The notes below the pieces were generated by a model. The model was not told the DNA's origin. It worked only from the letters and a program-made list of their open reading frames with translations, and did no database searches. From a virus: a stretch of 64,000 bases of DNA. Position numbers and translations under genes: made by a program. Positions 50,805-60,122 of the stretch are shown in pieces (the stretch's first letter is position 1; each line of letters opens with the position of its first letter). The stretch is from IMG/VR virus record IMGVR_UViG_3300048835_000830, positions 1 to 64,000 of that record. One strand, written 5' to 3'.

Positions 50805-51550
50805 AGACCCTCTCCTATTTCCGATTCCAGTTTCTGCTCGGTGATTTTGCGCCAGAGCCTTCGCCGTCTGTTCCACATGGCTGACTCCGCGGCATCTTCA
50901 GCAAGGCGCGGGTTTTTGACAAACGGCCAGCGCTTGACCCGGTGAATCCCCACCTGAAAACCATGGGAGTCAAGGCCATCGAAGTGGTTTTTACAGGGGT
51001 GGCCCTTGTTGTTGATCCAATCGTAATAGGGGTAGCTCTGGTGGAGCTTGCACATATACTCGTCACGATAGACCTTGGCTATGATGCTGGCCGCGGCGAT
51101 GCAAAGGCTTTTTCCGTCACCGCCGGGAATGTTGGCCTGTTTGATTTTGAGCGGGGCGTAGACGCCCTGCGCATCGTCAATCATTAAAAAATCAGGGCGT
51201 GCCGGCTTGTTGCTGCCTGGCGCCTTGCACGCCATAATCGAGCGCAGCATGGCCAGACGAACCGAGGCCTCCTGTCCAAGAGCGTCGATCTCGGTCGGGG
51301 TCACCTCCCCTATGCCGATGCCGAGCGCGCATTGCCAGATCACTTCGGCCTTTTTCTTGCGGTAGCGCTCCGGGACCTTTTTGGAGTCGTCCACTTCAAA
51401 GATCCGGACGTCGTCCGCCCGCCCCTGGAATTGGGGCAGGATCACGCAGGCCGCAATGAGCGGCCCGGCGATATCGGAGACGCCGGTCTCGTCCACGCCG
51501 GCAACAAAACGCCCGTGATGGTAGAAAAGCTTGTCAAAGCTGTTGTCCAT
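50735..51550 (-). CDS. rnhB: Ribonuclease HII, altered GRG motif
   Basis: 271 residues; GAGG precedes the ATG. RNase HII signatures: VAGVDET at 16-22 (D20, E21), VDDSKK near 53-58, LMIDDA with D125/D126, and IAAASIIAKVYRDE with D163, giving the full DEDD set. The enzyme removes ribonucleotides and RNA primers from DNA. The usual GRG element after the DE pair, which reads the RNA-DNA junction, is GVS (23-25) here, so junction specificity may differ. About 60 extra C-terminal residues overlap the next gene. Confidence 0.88.
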   Translation of the reverse strand: MDNSFDKLFYHHGRFVAGVDETGVSDIAGPLIAACVILPQFQGRADDVRIFEVDDSKKVPERYRKKKAEVIWQCALGIGIGEVTPTEIDALGQEASVRLAMLRSIMACKAPGSNKPARPDFLMIDDAQGVYAPLKIKQANIPGGDGKSLCIAAASIIAKVYRDEYMCKLHQSYPYYDWINNKGHPCKNHFDGLDSHGFQVGIHRVKRWPFVKNPRLAEDAAESAMWNRRRRLWRKITEQKLESEIGEGLWTLKPQSFRPSQRSRSPIQKAL

Positions 51551-52253
51551 GTGGCCTCGAATGGGTCAAATACGGCGGTTTTGTCATAACGAGAGCGCAC
51601 CGTTCCCACTTCTGCCCGATGAAAAGCGGCGTGAGGTCGTTAGGGTTTCTCTCGTATGCGATTACGACCGTATCGTACCGCGTGATTTCCTTGAGCGCCA
51701 GTTCAAGATTGAAGCCGCTCACGAAAATCGGGTCATCCTCGGGTACCGGGAGGTCCAGTGCGTAACCCTCACGGCTGCTTGGGATTCGATGCGGAGGGGC
51801 CTTGGGGTTGTCCGCCAGCCAGAACCCTTTACGGTTGATGCCGATCGTTGCAGGCTTTTGCCGATCGAGGTCGCCGACCCAGGTAACCCAGTTTAAAAGA
51901 TCGTGCATGGCTTGTCTCGGAACGGGCTCGCTGGCTGTCATGGCCTTAAGGTTTGGCCTGTTGATGTCCTCCTCGCACCGATCGCTGAAAACGAGGCAGT
52001 TGTCGATCGTCAGCTGGTAAAAGCCGTCAGGCAGGTTTAAGCCCGTGCGAAGAAGGACGTGGGGGGCGGCGATGGTGGCCGTTCCTTGAAAAACTCTTAC
52101 GTAACGGATTTTGGCATTGAGAAGGTCGTCGTCCTGCACGATCCCGAGAATTTTGCGCCAGGCGTTCAGAACATAGGGCTGCTCCTTGACGACAAAACGA
52201 TCCCCGGGCTGCAGCACGACATCCCGTGCCACAAGCGATGTTTGCTCTTGCAT
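51534..52253 (-). CDS. Hypothetical protein
   Basis: 239 residues; AAAGGAC precedes the ATG. Beta-rich; no motif recognised. Its end overlaps rnhB by 17 nt. Confidence 0.6.
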   Translation of the reverse strand: MQEQTSLVARDVVLQPGDRFVVKEQPYVLNAWRKILGIVQDDDLLNAKIRYVRVFQGTATIAAPHVLLRTGLNLPDGFYQLTIDNCLVFSDRCEEDINRPNLKAMTASEPVPRQAMHDLLNWVTWVGDLDRQKPATIGINRKGFWLADNPKAPPHRIPSSREGYALDLPVPEDDPIFVSGFNLELALKEITRYDTVVIAYERNPNDLTPLFIGQKWERCALVMTKPPYLTHSRPHGQQL

Positions 52254-52264
52254 TAGTGTGTCCT

Positions 52265-52657
52265 TTAGGCTGAGAGCACTTCCTCAAGCTCCCTGGCTTT
52301 TGAAAGCGCTTTTTGATTCTTGAGCGACCGCCGAATATGAAGAAGGCGCTGGCGATCCACCGTAAATCTTTTACCCGATTTCGGGCATTTATAGGATGGC
52401 GTCTCCGCCATGGCATTGATCCAAAGCAAAAGCTCGCCGGCCGGCAGGCTGAAGATATAGTAGCGAGTGCGCGAGCGGGGAGAGGTGAAGCGGTGGCGCA
52501 TGAAGTTGTGCGGGTGCAAAGCCCGGCTCATGGCCTTTATGCGCTTTCGCTCACACCCAAAGTCCACGCCGAGGAAGTCACAAACCGCCTCGACGCTAAC
52601 CCAGAAATTCCCACGCTTGTCCCGAAACGTACCAACGGCTGTCGGCGGCACTGTCAT
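52265..52657 (-). CDS. P22 antirepressor N-terminal-like protein
   Basis: 130 residues; GGGAG precedes the ATG. The order FRDKRGNFWVSVEAVCDFLG, then ERKRIKAM and SLPAGELLLWINAM is that of the P22_AR_N/BRO-type domain found in phage antirepressors and regulators. A Cys-containing basic C-terminus follows (YKCPKSGKRF). A regulatory role is likely but its target is unknown. Confidence 0.7.
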   Translation of the reverse strand: MTVPPTAVGTFRDKRGNFWVSVEAVCDFLGVDFGCERKRIKAMSRALHPHNFMRHRFTSPRSRTRYYIFSLPAGELLLWINAMAETPSYKCPKSGKRFTVDRQRLLHIRRSLKNQKALSKARELEEVLSA

Positions 52658-52771
52658 ACGGAAGGCTCCCGTTCGCAGAGGATAACTGACTGTTTGGCTG
52701 CTAATAGGGAAAGACAGTATCAGGAAGGGTGCCGGTCAGCCACTAGAGAATTTCGACTCCTTAGTACCTGA

Positions 52772-53581
52772 TTAAAACGCGGCCTCTTCGTCCACACAGT
52801 AAACGCGCTCCCCATGGAATGTGAGGTCGCTTTCTGAAATAGGCGTTGAGCCGGAGGTCAAAAGACTCTCGTTGACAAGCCTTAGAGCATTATCATGACT
52901 GGAGGCAAGCACCTCGTAAGTCTTTTCGCTTTTGTACTCCCGCACCACATGATACTTTTTGAACTTGATATCCAGTGCTTCCGCAGAACTATCGAGTTTT
53001 TCAAGAGTCTCCAGCGCGGTGACGGGAGCGAAACCGTTTTCAACGGCGAAGATAACAGCCCGCGCTACCTGATCGACTTGACCTTCGATGACAACACAGA
53101 TCTTTCCGGAAGAGCAAGTGAAGTCACGAACGCAGTTGTGACAAACCGATGTCTTAACAGACCTCGACCGTCCCGTATAATTGAGCTGCTCGATAGCGTG
53201 GAGGCTGACATGGAGATGCGCTCGCCAAAGAGACCCTTGGCCCCACGGTAAATGAGCTAAACGGAAAATGCAGTAGGCCAGCGGAAACGGTTCGTCTGAC
53301 CACCAGTCGGCGACTACAATATTTTCGGAAAGAACCGGCATCAGCTCGCCGGAGCCGTAGAGGTCGGACTGCTTGTGTTCTTCTGAAAGACTGGCAAAAA
53401 TTAACCGACGCAGATCCTCGGCAGTGACGTCCTTCAGGAGTTCTCGGGCCATCTCGGAAAGTTTGACGTAAGAGTCCGTGTATTCACCGTCGACCTCTTT
53501 CCGGTTCTGAGACAGGCTTAAACGCTGCTCCGCACAGGCCTTAAATTCCTCAAACGTTGATTTTTTTAGATTCGTTTCCAT
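52772..53581 (-). CDS. Hypothetical protein with possible zinc site
   Basis: 269 residues; AGGAG lies before the ATG. CHNC and a nearby CSSGKIC may bind metal. Otherwise no recognised family. Confidence 0.6.
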   Translation of the reverse strand: METNLKKSTFEEFKACAEQRLSLSQNRKEVDGEYTDSYVKLSEMARELLKDVTAEDLRRLIFASLSEEHKQSDLYGSGELMPVLSENIVVADWWSDEPFPLAYCIFRLAHLPWGQGSLWRAHLHVSLHAIEQLNYTGRSRSVKTSVCHNCVRDFTCSSGKICVVIEGQVDQVARAVIFAVENGFAPVTALETLEKLDSSAEALDIKFKKYHVVREYKSEKTYEVLASSHDNALRLVNESLLTSGSTPISESDLTFHGERVYCVDEEAAF

Positions 53582-53610
53582 TCAGGCTCCTATAAGATCC
53601 AATCGGTTGG

Positions 53611-53644
53611 GAAAATCGGGCCCACCCGAAAACCGGGCAGGCCC
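53611..53644 (-). terminator. Intrinsic terminator
   Basis: GGGCC-GCCCG and CGGG-GGCCC arms (53618-53644) around a short loop; on the minus strand followed by GATTTT. Ends the unit whose last gene stops at 53694. Confidence 0.7.
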
Positions 53645-53693
53645 TGAAGAAATCTCTACAAGGATCATACCGTTGTGGTGCGGTATTAAAAGG

Positions 53694-54566
53694 TTAGTGA
53701 ACGTAACCGGCTTGCTGTGCGGACTGGATCGATTGCGGCGCAAAGTCTTTGAGGTACCGCAGCGCCTGCCGGTGCTTTTCCTGCTCAGAGAGGGAAGCCT
53801 GCTTTGAGAAGTGATCCACGATGCGCCTCACTTCGGCGTTGAAGACCGCCAGAGCGTAGGAGCCGCCTCGCCTTGTGACCTCATCCCGCAGCCCTCTGAC
53901 TTCGGCCGTGAAGGCCGTGTAGCTGAAGTTCTCCCGCTCAATCGAGACGAGGTACTCGTTCCAGCCTTTGTAGAAAGACTGCGAGCCGAGCTTTAGCGCA
54001 AGACCGCTGACGCGATCGAAAAGAAATTCCCGGAGGGCGTCATCAAAATCCGTTTCCTCGCACTCCTCGCTGAGAGACGGAAGGAGGAACTCCGCAAACT
54101 GGTCGCCACCGCACTCGTAGCCTTCTTCAAAGACATGACCGGTCTCGTCAAAGTAGGGGCCCTCCTGGTTTCCATGATCGAAGTAGACCTGAAGATAGGG
54201 GCTGTCGTTATTCCGATAACCGACGTCAGCGATGAGAGGAACTATGAAGGTTCGGTTGTCTGCGTGGAAACCCACCGGGATCATGCTGTCCTGCGGGGAT
54301 TGGGGGATGCTCTGCTTGTCGGGAAGTCTTGACTGCGGGGGCATGAGCGAGAACGTTATGGGCCGTATGATCCTCGCGCGCGCATCGCTTTCGTGCATGC
54401 GCCAGATGACGTCCGGTATTTCAGAGTAATGGGTTTTTGTCGGCTCCCAGCCGGCGGCGAAGAGGAGTTGGAACATCCTCGCGCCGTTTGAAAAAGAGAC
54501 GTCACCGCCGAGTCTTTTTGTGAAATAGGGCACGGCTTCAGTGACGAGCCAGTATTCGACGCTCAC
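53694..54566 (-). CDS. Hypothetical protein (290 aa)
   Basis: GTG start at 54566 with GGAGG upstream. Mixed alpha/beta, helical C-terminal third. No family is recognised. Begins 4 nt after the previous gene's stop. Confidence 0.6.
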   Translation of the reverse strand: MSVEYWLVTEAVPYFTKRLGGDVSFSNGARMFQLLFAAGWEPTKTHYSEIPDVIWRMHESDARARIIRPITFSLMPPQSRLPDKQSIPQSPQDSMIPVGFHADNRTFIVPLIADVGYRNNDSPYLQVYFDHGNQEGPYFDETGHVFEEGYECGGDQFAEFLLPSLSEECEETDFDDALREFLFDRVSGLALKLGSQSFYKGWNEYLVSIERENFSYTAFTAEVRGLRDEVTRRGGSYALAVFNAEVRRIVDHFSKQASLSEQEKHRQALRYLKDFAPQSIQSAQQAGYVH

Positions 54567-54569
54567 AAT

Positions 54570-54971
54570 TTAACCTCCAGTTTTTTCGGGTTCAGGGTCC
54601 GGAAGACCCATCGCATCTGCCGTTGCTCTTGTTATAAAGGCTACTCGGGATTTGAGGATTTCCGCCGTGTTTGAATCCGGCTCGCCTGCGCGAGTGAAGA
54701 ACTCTTCCTTTACAACCCAGAGGCGGCCCGTTCTGTGGGGGTTTTTGCCAGACTCACCGTCGCGCGTCTCAATGAGGATAATGCCGATCTTTCTGTGTTC
54801 CTCGCACTTGCCGCAAATCGAGTTGGGGTCGCACGATACCCGTGGCGCCTCCTTCCCTCTGTTATAACCAAGCAACGCAACCCCGTACTCATCGCCGCAA
54901 ATCGGGCACTGGAGCACGGTGGGGTTGACGCCAAACTCCGGGTGCAAGCGAATGCTTTTTTCTTTAGTCAT
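54570..54971 (-). CDS. Zinc-ribbon hypothetical protein
   Basis: 133 residues; AAGGAAGG before the ATG. CPICGDE and CGKCEEH about 32 residues apart form a zinc ribbon. Function unknown. Confidence 0.6.
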   Translation of the reverse strand: MTKEKSIRLHPEFGVNPTVLQCPICGDEYGVALLGYNRGKEAPRVSCDPNSICGKCEEHRKIGIILIETRDGESGKNPHRTGRLWVVKEEFFTRAGEPDSNTAEILKSRVAFITRATADAMGLPDPEPEKTGG

Positions 54972-55002
54972 GAAACCTTCCTTGTTTAAAGAGATTCTAC
55001 AA

Positions 55003-55680
55003 TTAACTTGTACCCAATTTTTCTTCGAGCTCTTCGGTCGGATCGACGACTGTGCGGTGCTGAGAGATGTAGTGTCTTATAAGCGCCGGGTCGTCGCAAA
55101 CGTGGAAGTTTTTGAGGATATCATCGAGGTTGTCAAACTCCTCACACACCCAGAGAAGAAGCGCTCGCGGCGTCCCGACAACAGTTACGTAAATCTCATC
55201 GCCACCATAATGCGCGCAGCTGGTATAGTGACACCCGGATTGATCCCAGTGATTTCGGGCGTGAAACGCAGCTGTTTCAAGCGTCATCGGCCAGGAGATC
55301 TGGTAAATCTCGCCGGTTGGATACTGGGGCAGTTTTTTCAGCAGATAAGTGGCAAGGTCGTGACGGCAAAGCGTTTTGTAGTCTTCGGTTGTCATCCTCG
55401 TCGACAGAGCACGCATTACAGTTTCGAGGACCACCTCGTATTGCGCGATCGCCGCTTTTGCACCATCGCAGAGGCGGCTGGTGGAGTCCATGGCCTCGTG
55501 AGCACTCCGCAGCCTTTCGCTGTTCATGCTGAGTCCGGCGTCGTAAGCTGTACGAAGAGCGTCCTGAAAGGCTTTCCTGGTGTCCTGATAGCTTTCTCTT
55601 CCGAGCAGCAAGCCGGTCTGTGCCTTACAGGCTATTTCGATCAGACGGCCAATCTCTTCGTTGCTCCACTTCTGTTCCAT
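55003..55680 (-). CDS. Hypothetical protein
   Basis: 225 residues; AAGGAG precedes the ATG. Helical N-terminal half, beta-rich C-terminal half with several Cys. No family is recognised. Preceded by the terminator at 55698-55728. Confidence 0.6.
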   Translation of the reverse strand: MEQKWSNEEIGRLIEIACKAQTGLLLGRESYQDTRKAFQDALRTAYDAGLSMNSERLRSAHEAMDSTSRLCDGAKAAIAQYEVVLETVMRALSTRMTTEDYKTLCRHDLATYLLKKLPQYPTGEIYQISWPMTLETAAFHARNHWDQSGCHYTSCAHYGGDEIYVTVVGTPRALLLWVCEEFDNLDDILKNFHVCDDPALIRHYISQHRTVVDPTEELEEKLGTS

Positions 55681-55697
55681 TTTGTCTCCTTAATGTG

Positions 55698-55728
55698 AAA
55701 AAGCCCGCTTCCAACTCTGGAGGCGGGC
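55698..55728 (-). terminator. Strong intrinsic terminator
   Basis: GCCCGCCTCC and GGAAGCGGGC (minus-strand reading) form a 10-base stem with one mismatch, followed by five T. Terminates the DnaQ-type exonuclease unit. Confidence 0.85.
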
Positions 55729-55766
55729 CCGCATAACGGTTTGGGCTAATCCATTGCGCAGTACAT

Positions 55767-56528
55767 TTACATGGCTATCTCTTCGATTTCATGACCGGAA
55801 TTGGCATGACCGTAAACCATTTGTTGCAAAAACTGGACTTCGTCGGCGATCTTCGATTCGATGCATTCCTTCTTCCAAACCTTAAGGTCAGGATCCCAGA
55901 AATACTTCCGCTCTCGAAGCGTGTCCTTGGTGTGAAAAGGCGAGCGCCAGGCGTAAATCCGCATAAGCCTTTGCGTATGGTTTTGAAGAAGCTCTCCAAA
56001 ATGTGGAGCCATAAGCCTGAAGGTTGAGGCGCAGTCAAAGACCGCGCGGTGAGGGAAGGGGTTCAAAAACCCATTGTCGCAGCCAAGATAGGCGAGCGAC
56101 GTGCTTTTAAAACCTTTCTCCATCCAGTCGATGTGCTTGATCGTGCAGGCCCACCGCACCCCTTCGGCCCCAGCGAAAAACGGGGCTTTAAGAAGAAAGC
56201 CTTTATCGAAAAACGCGTTGTGCGCGACGTGAAGGTCAGTGCCCTCGACGTAGGAGCGGAGAACGTTCTGACTGAGACTTTTACCCTTGACGTCCTTATC
56301 GGTGATGCCCGTGAGTTTTGTGATCTCAGGAGGGATTGGTTTGCCCGGATCCCTAAGGCCACCGTAGACAGAAATTATGGAAGGAGAGCCGATGCGAAGA
56401 CCTGTGTCCGTCTCCTCTTCTTCCCACTCAAACTTTACGGCCCCAATCTCGATGATGTCGCATGTTTCGGGGTCAAGACCTGTGGTCTCAACGTCCCAGA
56501 CCACTCCTGTTTTTGTAACGATGCTCAT
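55767..56528 (-). CDS. DnaQ-type 3'-5' exonuclease (DEDDh)
   Basis: 253 residues from ATG 56528 with GGAGG upstream; the longer frame to 56576 is rejected. Exonuclease motifs: D12 and E14 in WDVETTGLDP, N104/D108 in HNAFFDKGF, H160 and D165 in HRAVFDC, the complete DEDDh set. It could proofread or process DNA ends or RNA; DNA polymerase here already carries its own exonuclease domain. The C-terminal 70 residues extend beyond the catalytic core. Confidence 0.9.
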   Translation of the reverse strand: MSIVTKTGVVWDVETTGLDPETCDIIEIGAVKFEWEEEETDTGLRIGSPSIISVYGGLRDPGKPIPPEITKLTGITDKDVKGKSLSQNVLRSYVEGTDLHVAHNAFFDKGFLLKAPFFAGAEGVRWACTIKHIDWMEKGFKSTSLAYLGCDNGFLNPFPHRAVFDCASTFRLMAPHFGELLQNHTQRLMRIYAWRSPFHTKDTLRERKYFWDPDLKVWKKECIESKIADEVQFLQQMVYGHANSGHEIEEIAM

Positions 56529-56587
56529 AGGGCCTCCTGCATGGGAATGCTTGACCTGATTTTCTCTGCAAAGCATTCATACACGAG

Positions 56588-57031
56588 TCAAATTCCAAAA
56601 GCATCCTCGAAGTATTGCTTGACGACCGTTGACTGATGCAAACCAAAATCACGCATGACAAGCTTTCGCCGCAGTCGGAAGACGTGTTTTAAAACCAATC
56701 TCAAAGGACTTATGCCAAAAAACCTATGGACTCTCTTGTACTCGACGTGTTGCGAGAGGACGATCTCTTCCGCAATCCTGCCTTTTACGCGAAGGCAGGG
56801 CTTGTGGTCGCAAAGGTCGTCAACGTCAACGAGCCTTACGTAAAAAAGATGGGCCCCGCCGCAGACACAGGGCTCGATGCGAAGCCAGAGCGTCTCCCTG
56901 CTGAAAGGAAGGAAAACGCTCTGCATGTGGGTTTTCAGATGAGGGTCGGTATCATAACCAGGACCTTTTTCATTCCGCTGCGGAAGAGGGGGCTGGACAA
57001 GACGAAGGTGGAAGGATCTCTTTTTGGTCAT
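56588..57031 (-). CDS. Hypothetical basic protein
   Basis: 147 residues; AAGGAG precedes the ATG. Contains CVCGGAHLFYVR; otherwise basic. Function unknown. Overlaps the preceding gene by 62 nt. Confidence 0.55.
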   Translation of the reverse strand: MTKKRSFHLRLVQPPLPQRNEKGPGYDTDPHLKTHMQSVFLPFSRETLWLRIEPCVCGGAHLFYVRLVDVDDLCDHKPCLRVKGRIAEEIVLSQHVEYKRVHRFFGISPLRLVLKHVFRLRRKLVMRDFGLHQSTVVKQYFEDAFGI

Positions 57032-57200
57032 CAGAGAAGGCTCCTTTAAAATCGAATTCAGGATAAAACCAGCTGGACTCGGCCCTGTAAAACCCGAGCC
57101 GGCAGCTTTCGCAGAGAACGATGGAAAAGTCGAGACGGTAAACCGTGCGGCACTCCGTCGTGCTGCTGCAGCGCTGGCATTGGTTGGTTTTAGCCACCAT
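56970..57200 (-). CDS. Zinc-ribbon small protein
   Basis: 76 residues from ATG 57200 with TTGGAGACA upstream. CQRC and CESC about 22 residues apart form a zinc ribbon. Overlaps its neighbours on both sides. Confidence 0.6.
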   Translation of the reverse strand: MVAKTNQCQRCSSTTECRTVYRLDFSIVLCESCRLGFYRAESSWFYPEFDFKGAFSDDQKEILPPSSCPAPSSAAE

Positions 57201-57933
57201 GATTGTTTGTCTCCAAAAGAGCAATGGTTGTTTCACACAGCACCTTTTCAAGGCGCTGAAGGTGTTCGACGGAAAGCACCTTCAAAATGCGCTCGTCGCG
57301 GGTTTCGATCAATGCAAGAAGCCAACTGACATGAAGCGAGAATGCCGTCACGGCGTTTTTCGGATGATGCTGATGGCTCGCTCCGCTCCTTTGAGAGGGC
57401 TGGGGTTGAGGAGACGGCTGAGGGGACACCCTCGGCAGCTCCAGAGGGGGCGGGAGCGGCTTTCGGATCTGAGGAAGCTCTGCATAAACGGGAACGCCTC
57501 CTGGACTGGCTCCCGGCCTTCTGAGACACCTGGCGTGAGCTTTGGTGACGGGATGCTCGAAGACGATCTCTTCGACGAGCGCACTCTCCAAGGCCTCGTG
57601 GTCGTATATACTGCCGTCAGCAAATACGACTTGAATTGGCACATTCTTTTTGAGCGGTTGCCGGGAGACCGGGTGGTGCTTTTGCTGGTGGGCCTTGTAG
57701 CATTCCACCGAGCACATGGGGGCCCGGCAAACCGTACCCGCGTCGGTCAGCATCGCGCATTCAAACAGGGCCTGCCTCGTCTGACACTCGGCGCAGCGAA
57801 GAGCGTAATGAGACCAGCAAAAACGAAGAGCGTCCTTGCCTGTCCCGTAAACCTTGGTCTCGCCACAGACCTTGCCTTCAGCGAGTTGGAAAATACAGCT
57901 AGCCGTCTCTGGAGTCGCGGTATATGACGCCAT
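57190..57933 (-). CDS. MYND-like or treble-clef zinc protein
   Basis: 247 residues from ATG 57933 (AAGGGGAAGG upstream). N-terminal 95 residues hold many Cys/His in treble-clef order: CAEC, FECAML, CRAPMCSVECYKAHQ and HH. A Pro/Ser/Gln-rich linker and a helical C-terminus follow. MYND fingers mediate protein contacts; a role here is unknown. Confidence 0.6.
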   Translation of the reverse strand: MASYTATPETASCIFQLAEGKVCGETKVYGTGKDALRFCWSHYALRCAECQTRQALFECAMLTDAGTVCRAPMCSVECYKAHQQKHHPVSRQPLKKNVPIQVVFADGSIYDHEALESALVEEIVFEHPVTKAHARCLRRPGASPGGVPVYAELPQIRKPLPPPLELPRVSPQPSPQPQPSQRSGASHQHHPKNAVTAFSLHVSWLLALIETRDERILKVLSVEHLQRLEKVLCETTIALLETNNHGG

Positions 57934-58270
57934 AACCTTCCCCTTCAATCATTCGAGCAGCCCCAAGGTGGTCCTCAAAGACCTGCAGCCCGAGGACATG
58001 ACGCCACATGGAGATCGGCTCCACGATCCACTGGACGTGCTCGGGTTTCTTCTCGTACTCATTATAAAGGCAGCTGAAGTAACGCGGGTGGATCTGAAAA
58101 ATAAGAAGCTTGGGGTAGATGAGCACGCGGTAAGCCGGAACCCCGCGAAGGGCAAAGAAAACCCGGAAGTCCTGTCTTGTTTGCAAAGGAAGGGCAGCCC
58201 ACGGCCGATCCTCGGGGAGGGGCAGCGGGCGGTTAGGGTTGGTCTTACTTTGTCCACGTGGGCCCGACAT
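57899..58270 (-). CDS. Hypothetical protein downstream of DNA polymerase
   Basis: 123 residues; GGAGG at 10 nt before the ATG. Starts inside the end of the polymerase gene (26-nt overlap). Alpha/beta. Function unknown. Confidence 0.6.
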   Translation of the reverse strand: MSGPRGQSKTNPNRPLPLPEDRPWAALPLQTRQDFRVFFALRGVPAYRVLIYPKLLIFQIHPRYFSCLYNEYEKKPEHVQWIVEPISMWRHVLGLQVFEDHLGAARMIEGEGYGVIYRDSRDG

Positions 58271-60122
58271 TCTGCTCGACCTCCATAGGCACGGTTTTAA
58301 GCCACCTGTGAGCCGCCTCCTCCATGAGCTTTTTCTTGACTGGCGCGAAGGAGGGGGAGTCGTCCTTGTGCGTTCTGGTTACAACTTCATCATACACCTG
58401 GTTCATAAATTTGGTCCTGATCCCGTTCTTGCGCGCGTATTGCCGGATAAGCACCATCGCAAGTTTGGTCATTTCCGCATTCATGGCCTGAATCTTAAAG
58501 TTTCCGCCCTGTCGCTCGATTCGGGAGATGAGCCCCTTGTAGGCGAAGTCCTGCCGCCCGCGCGGGAACTTCTCCACGTCGGTCGGATCAGGAAGGCGAT
58601 AGTAGCGGCGACGGCCGAAAAGGTCGCTCACCCAACCTTTCTCAGCAGCCTCCCTCCCCACGGCGCGAAGGTAGTCGATACCCACCGAGAACTCCTGGAT
58701 ATACTTGTCGTAGAGCTCCTGGCCCGTTTCGATGGACATCTGCCGGCCTTCAGGATCGCGGTAGCCCTGGGCATTGATCTGATCGACAAGGGAATAGACT
58801 CCCATGCCGTAGATGATCCCAAAGTTCACCGCCTTGGCCGCATTCCGCAGGTGAGGGTTCACCTTCTTGGAAACCTCGCGGGCAAAGCATTTTGTAGCCG
58901 CGTAGGAGTGAACGTCCACCTTTCTGTTGAAGGCGTCGCGGAGCTGTGGATCGCCCGAGATTTCAGCCCAGATCCTAAGCTCACAGCCGGAAAAATCGTC
59001 CGTTTCAATCAGCTCGTAAGGCTCGCCGTGAAAGCACACCCGCATCTCCAGGTCACGCGGGATATTGAGCGGGTTGAATTTGCCGTCGGTCGCCTTGGAA
59101 GGTCTTCCTGTTTCAGCGCCCATCTGCTTATACATGGGGTGGATGCGGCCCGTGGCCGGGTGCTCGGCGTCGAGGAAGGTTTGACCAAAGTCGGTGATTC
59201 TCTTTTTAAGGGCTCGGTACTGTTTGATGGCATCCACGAACTCGTTGTTTTCTATCTTCAGGAGGGTTTTCTTGCTCGTGTCGTTGAGCGGAACCTGTTC
59301 CCATACGCGGGTCTTACGGTTCTGCTCGGTCTTGGTCACGCCCATCTTTTGCAGAAGCTCCAGGATCTGCTCGGTCGAGGCGTAGTTGATGTCAGGCTTT
59401 CCGAAAAGATCGCTTTGGACGTAAGGCCTCGCCATGACGTCGAGGTAGTTCTCAATATCGAGGAGTTTTTTGAGATTGATCTCCATAAGCTTTCGCCACT
59501 CGGCACTGTTGAGGTAGTGTCCCTCCAGCTCCATTTCGCAAAAGCAGGGAAGCACATCGCACTCAAGAAGCCAGACGTTGGCGAGGTCGTCCCGGAAAAG
59601 GGCCTCGCACTGCTTTTGGGCAAGGGGCAGGAGGAACTTGACGTCGTTGCCGGCGTACTCAATCGACTCGCGGCTGTACTCGCCGTGGATCATCCCCTTG
59701 CCGAAGATCTTTCGCTCCTCCTTTGAAATAACGACATCGAGATAGGAGAGGAGGACGTCGTCAAGACCGAAGCCGTTGAACCTTTTCCCGTTGAAAAGAA
59801 GGTGCTCGGCGAGGAAGGTATCGCGGATATTTTCAAGCTCGATCCCGTAGTTCGCCTTCACCATCTTCCAGTCAAAGGCCATGTTGTGGGCGATTTTTTT
59901 ATGGGAGGTGCTCTCAAAGAAAGGTCTCAAGGGCTCAAGCGAGGCCGTTCGCGTGTCGATGATGTACTGGTCGTCGTAGTTGCCGATCTGAAACATGAGT
60001 ATGGAGTCCACGAGCGGGTCGAGGCCTGTTGTTTCCGAGTCAACACCCCAGGCCGGCTTACCCATGACTGTCGGCAAAAGCTCGTGAACTTCCTGCGTGG
60101 TTCGCAGCAGCTTGACATTCAT
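58245..60122 (-). CDS. Family A DNA polymerase with 3'-5' exonuclease
   Basis: 625 residues; GGAGTCTAA precedes the ATG. The exonuclease domain (about 20-180) has D28 and E30 in GVDSETTGLDP, AHNMAFDW, and a YAGNDVKF segment (DEDDy). The polymerase domain has motif A DFSGCELR near 375, motif B RNAAKAVNFGIIYGMG near 426-441 and motif C QVYDEVV near 574-580. There is no 5'-3' exonuclease domain, as in most phage family A polymerases. It replicates the phage genome; no helicase or primase is visible in the window. Confidence 0.95.
   Translation of the reverse strand: MNVKLLRTTQEVHELLPTVMGKPAWGVDSETTGLDPLVDSILMFQIGNYDDQYIIDTRTASLEPLRPFFESTSHKKIAHNMAFDWKMVKANYGIELENIRDTFLAEHLLFNGKRFNGFGLDDVLLSYLDVVISKEERKIFGKGMIHGEYSRESIEYAGNDVKFLLPLAQKQCEALFRDDLANVWLLECDVLPCFCEMELEGHYLNSAEWRKLMEINLKKLLDIENYLDVMARPYVQSDLFGKPDINYASTEQILELLQKMGVTKTEQNRKTRVWEQVPLNDTSKKTLLKIENNEFVDAIKQYRALKKRITDFGQTFLDAEHPATGRIHPMYKQMGAETGRPSKATDGKFNPLNIPRDLEMRVCFHGEPYELIETDDFSGCELRIWAEISGDPQLRDAFNRKVDVHSYAATKCFAREVSKKVNPHLRNAAKAVNFGIIYGMGVYSLVDQINAQGYRDPEGRQMSIETGQELYDKYIQEFSVGIDYLRAVGREAAEKGWVSDLFGRRRYYRLPDPTDVEKFPRGRQDFAYKGLISRIERQGGNFKIQAMNAEMTKLAMVLIRQYARKNGIRTKFMNQVYDEVVTRTHKDDSPSFAPVKKKLMEEAAHRWLKTVPMEVEQNVGPTWTK

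Noticed and set aside
57145-57927. 260-codon plus-strand frame opposite the MYND-like gene
   Set aside because: Antisense to a frame with ordered zinc ligands and a proper ribosome site.
58239-59726. 495-codon open frame on the plus strand opposite DNA polymerase
   Set aside because: It is entirely antisense to a polymerase with all catalytic motifs, lacks a ribosome site and shows no domain; long antisense frames are common in GC-rich coding DNA.
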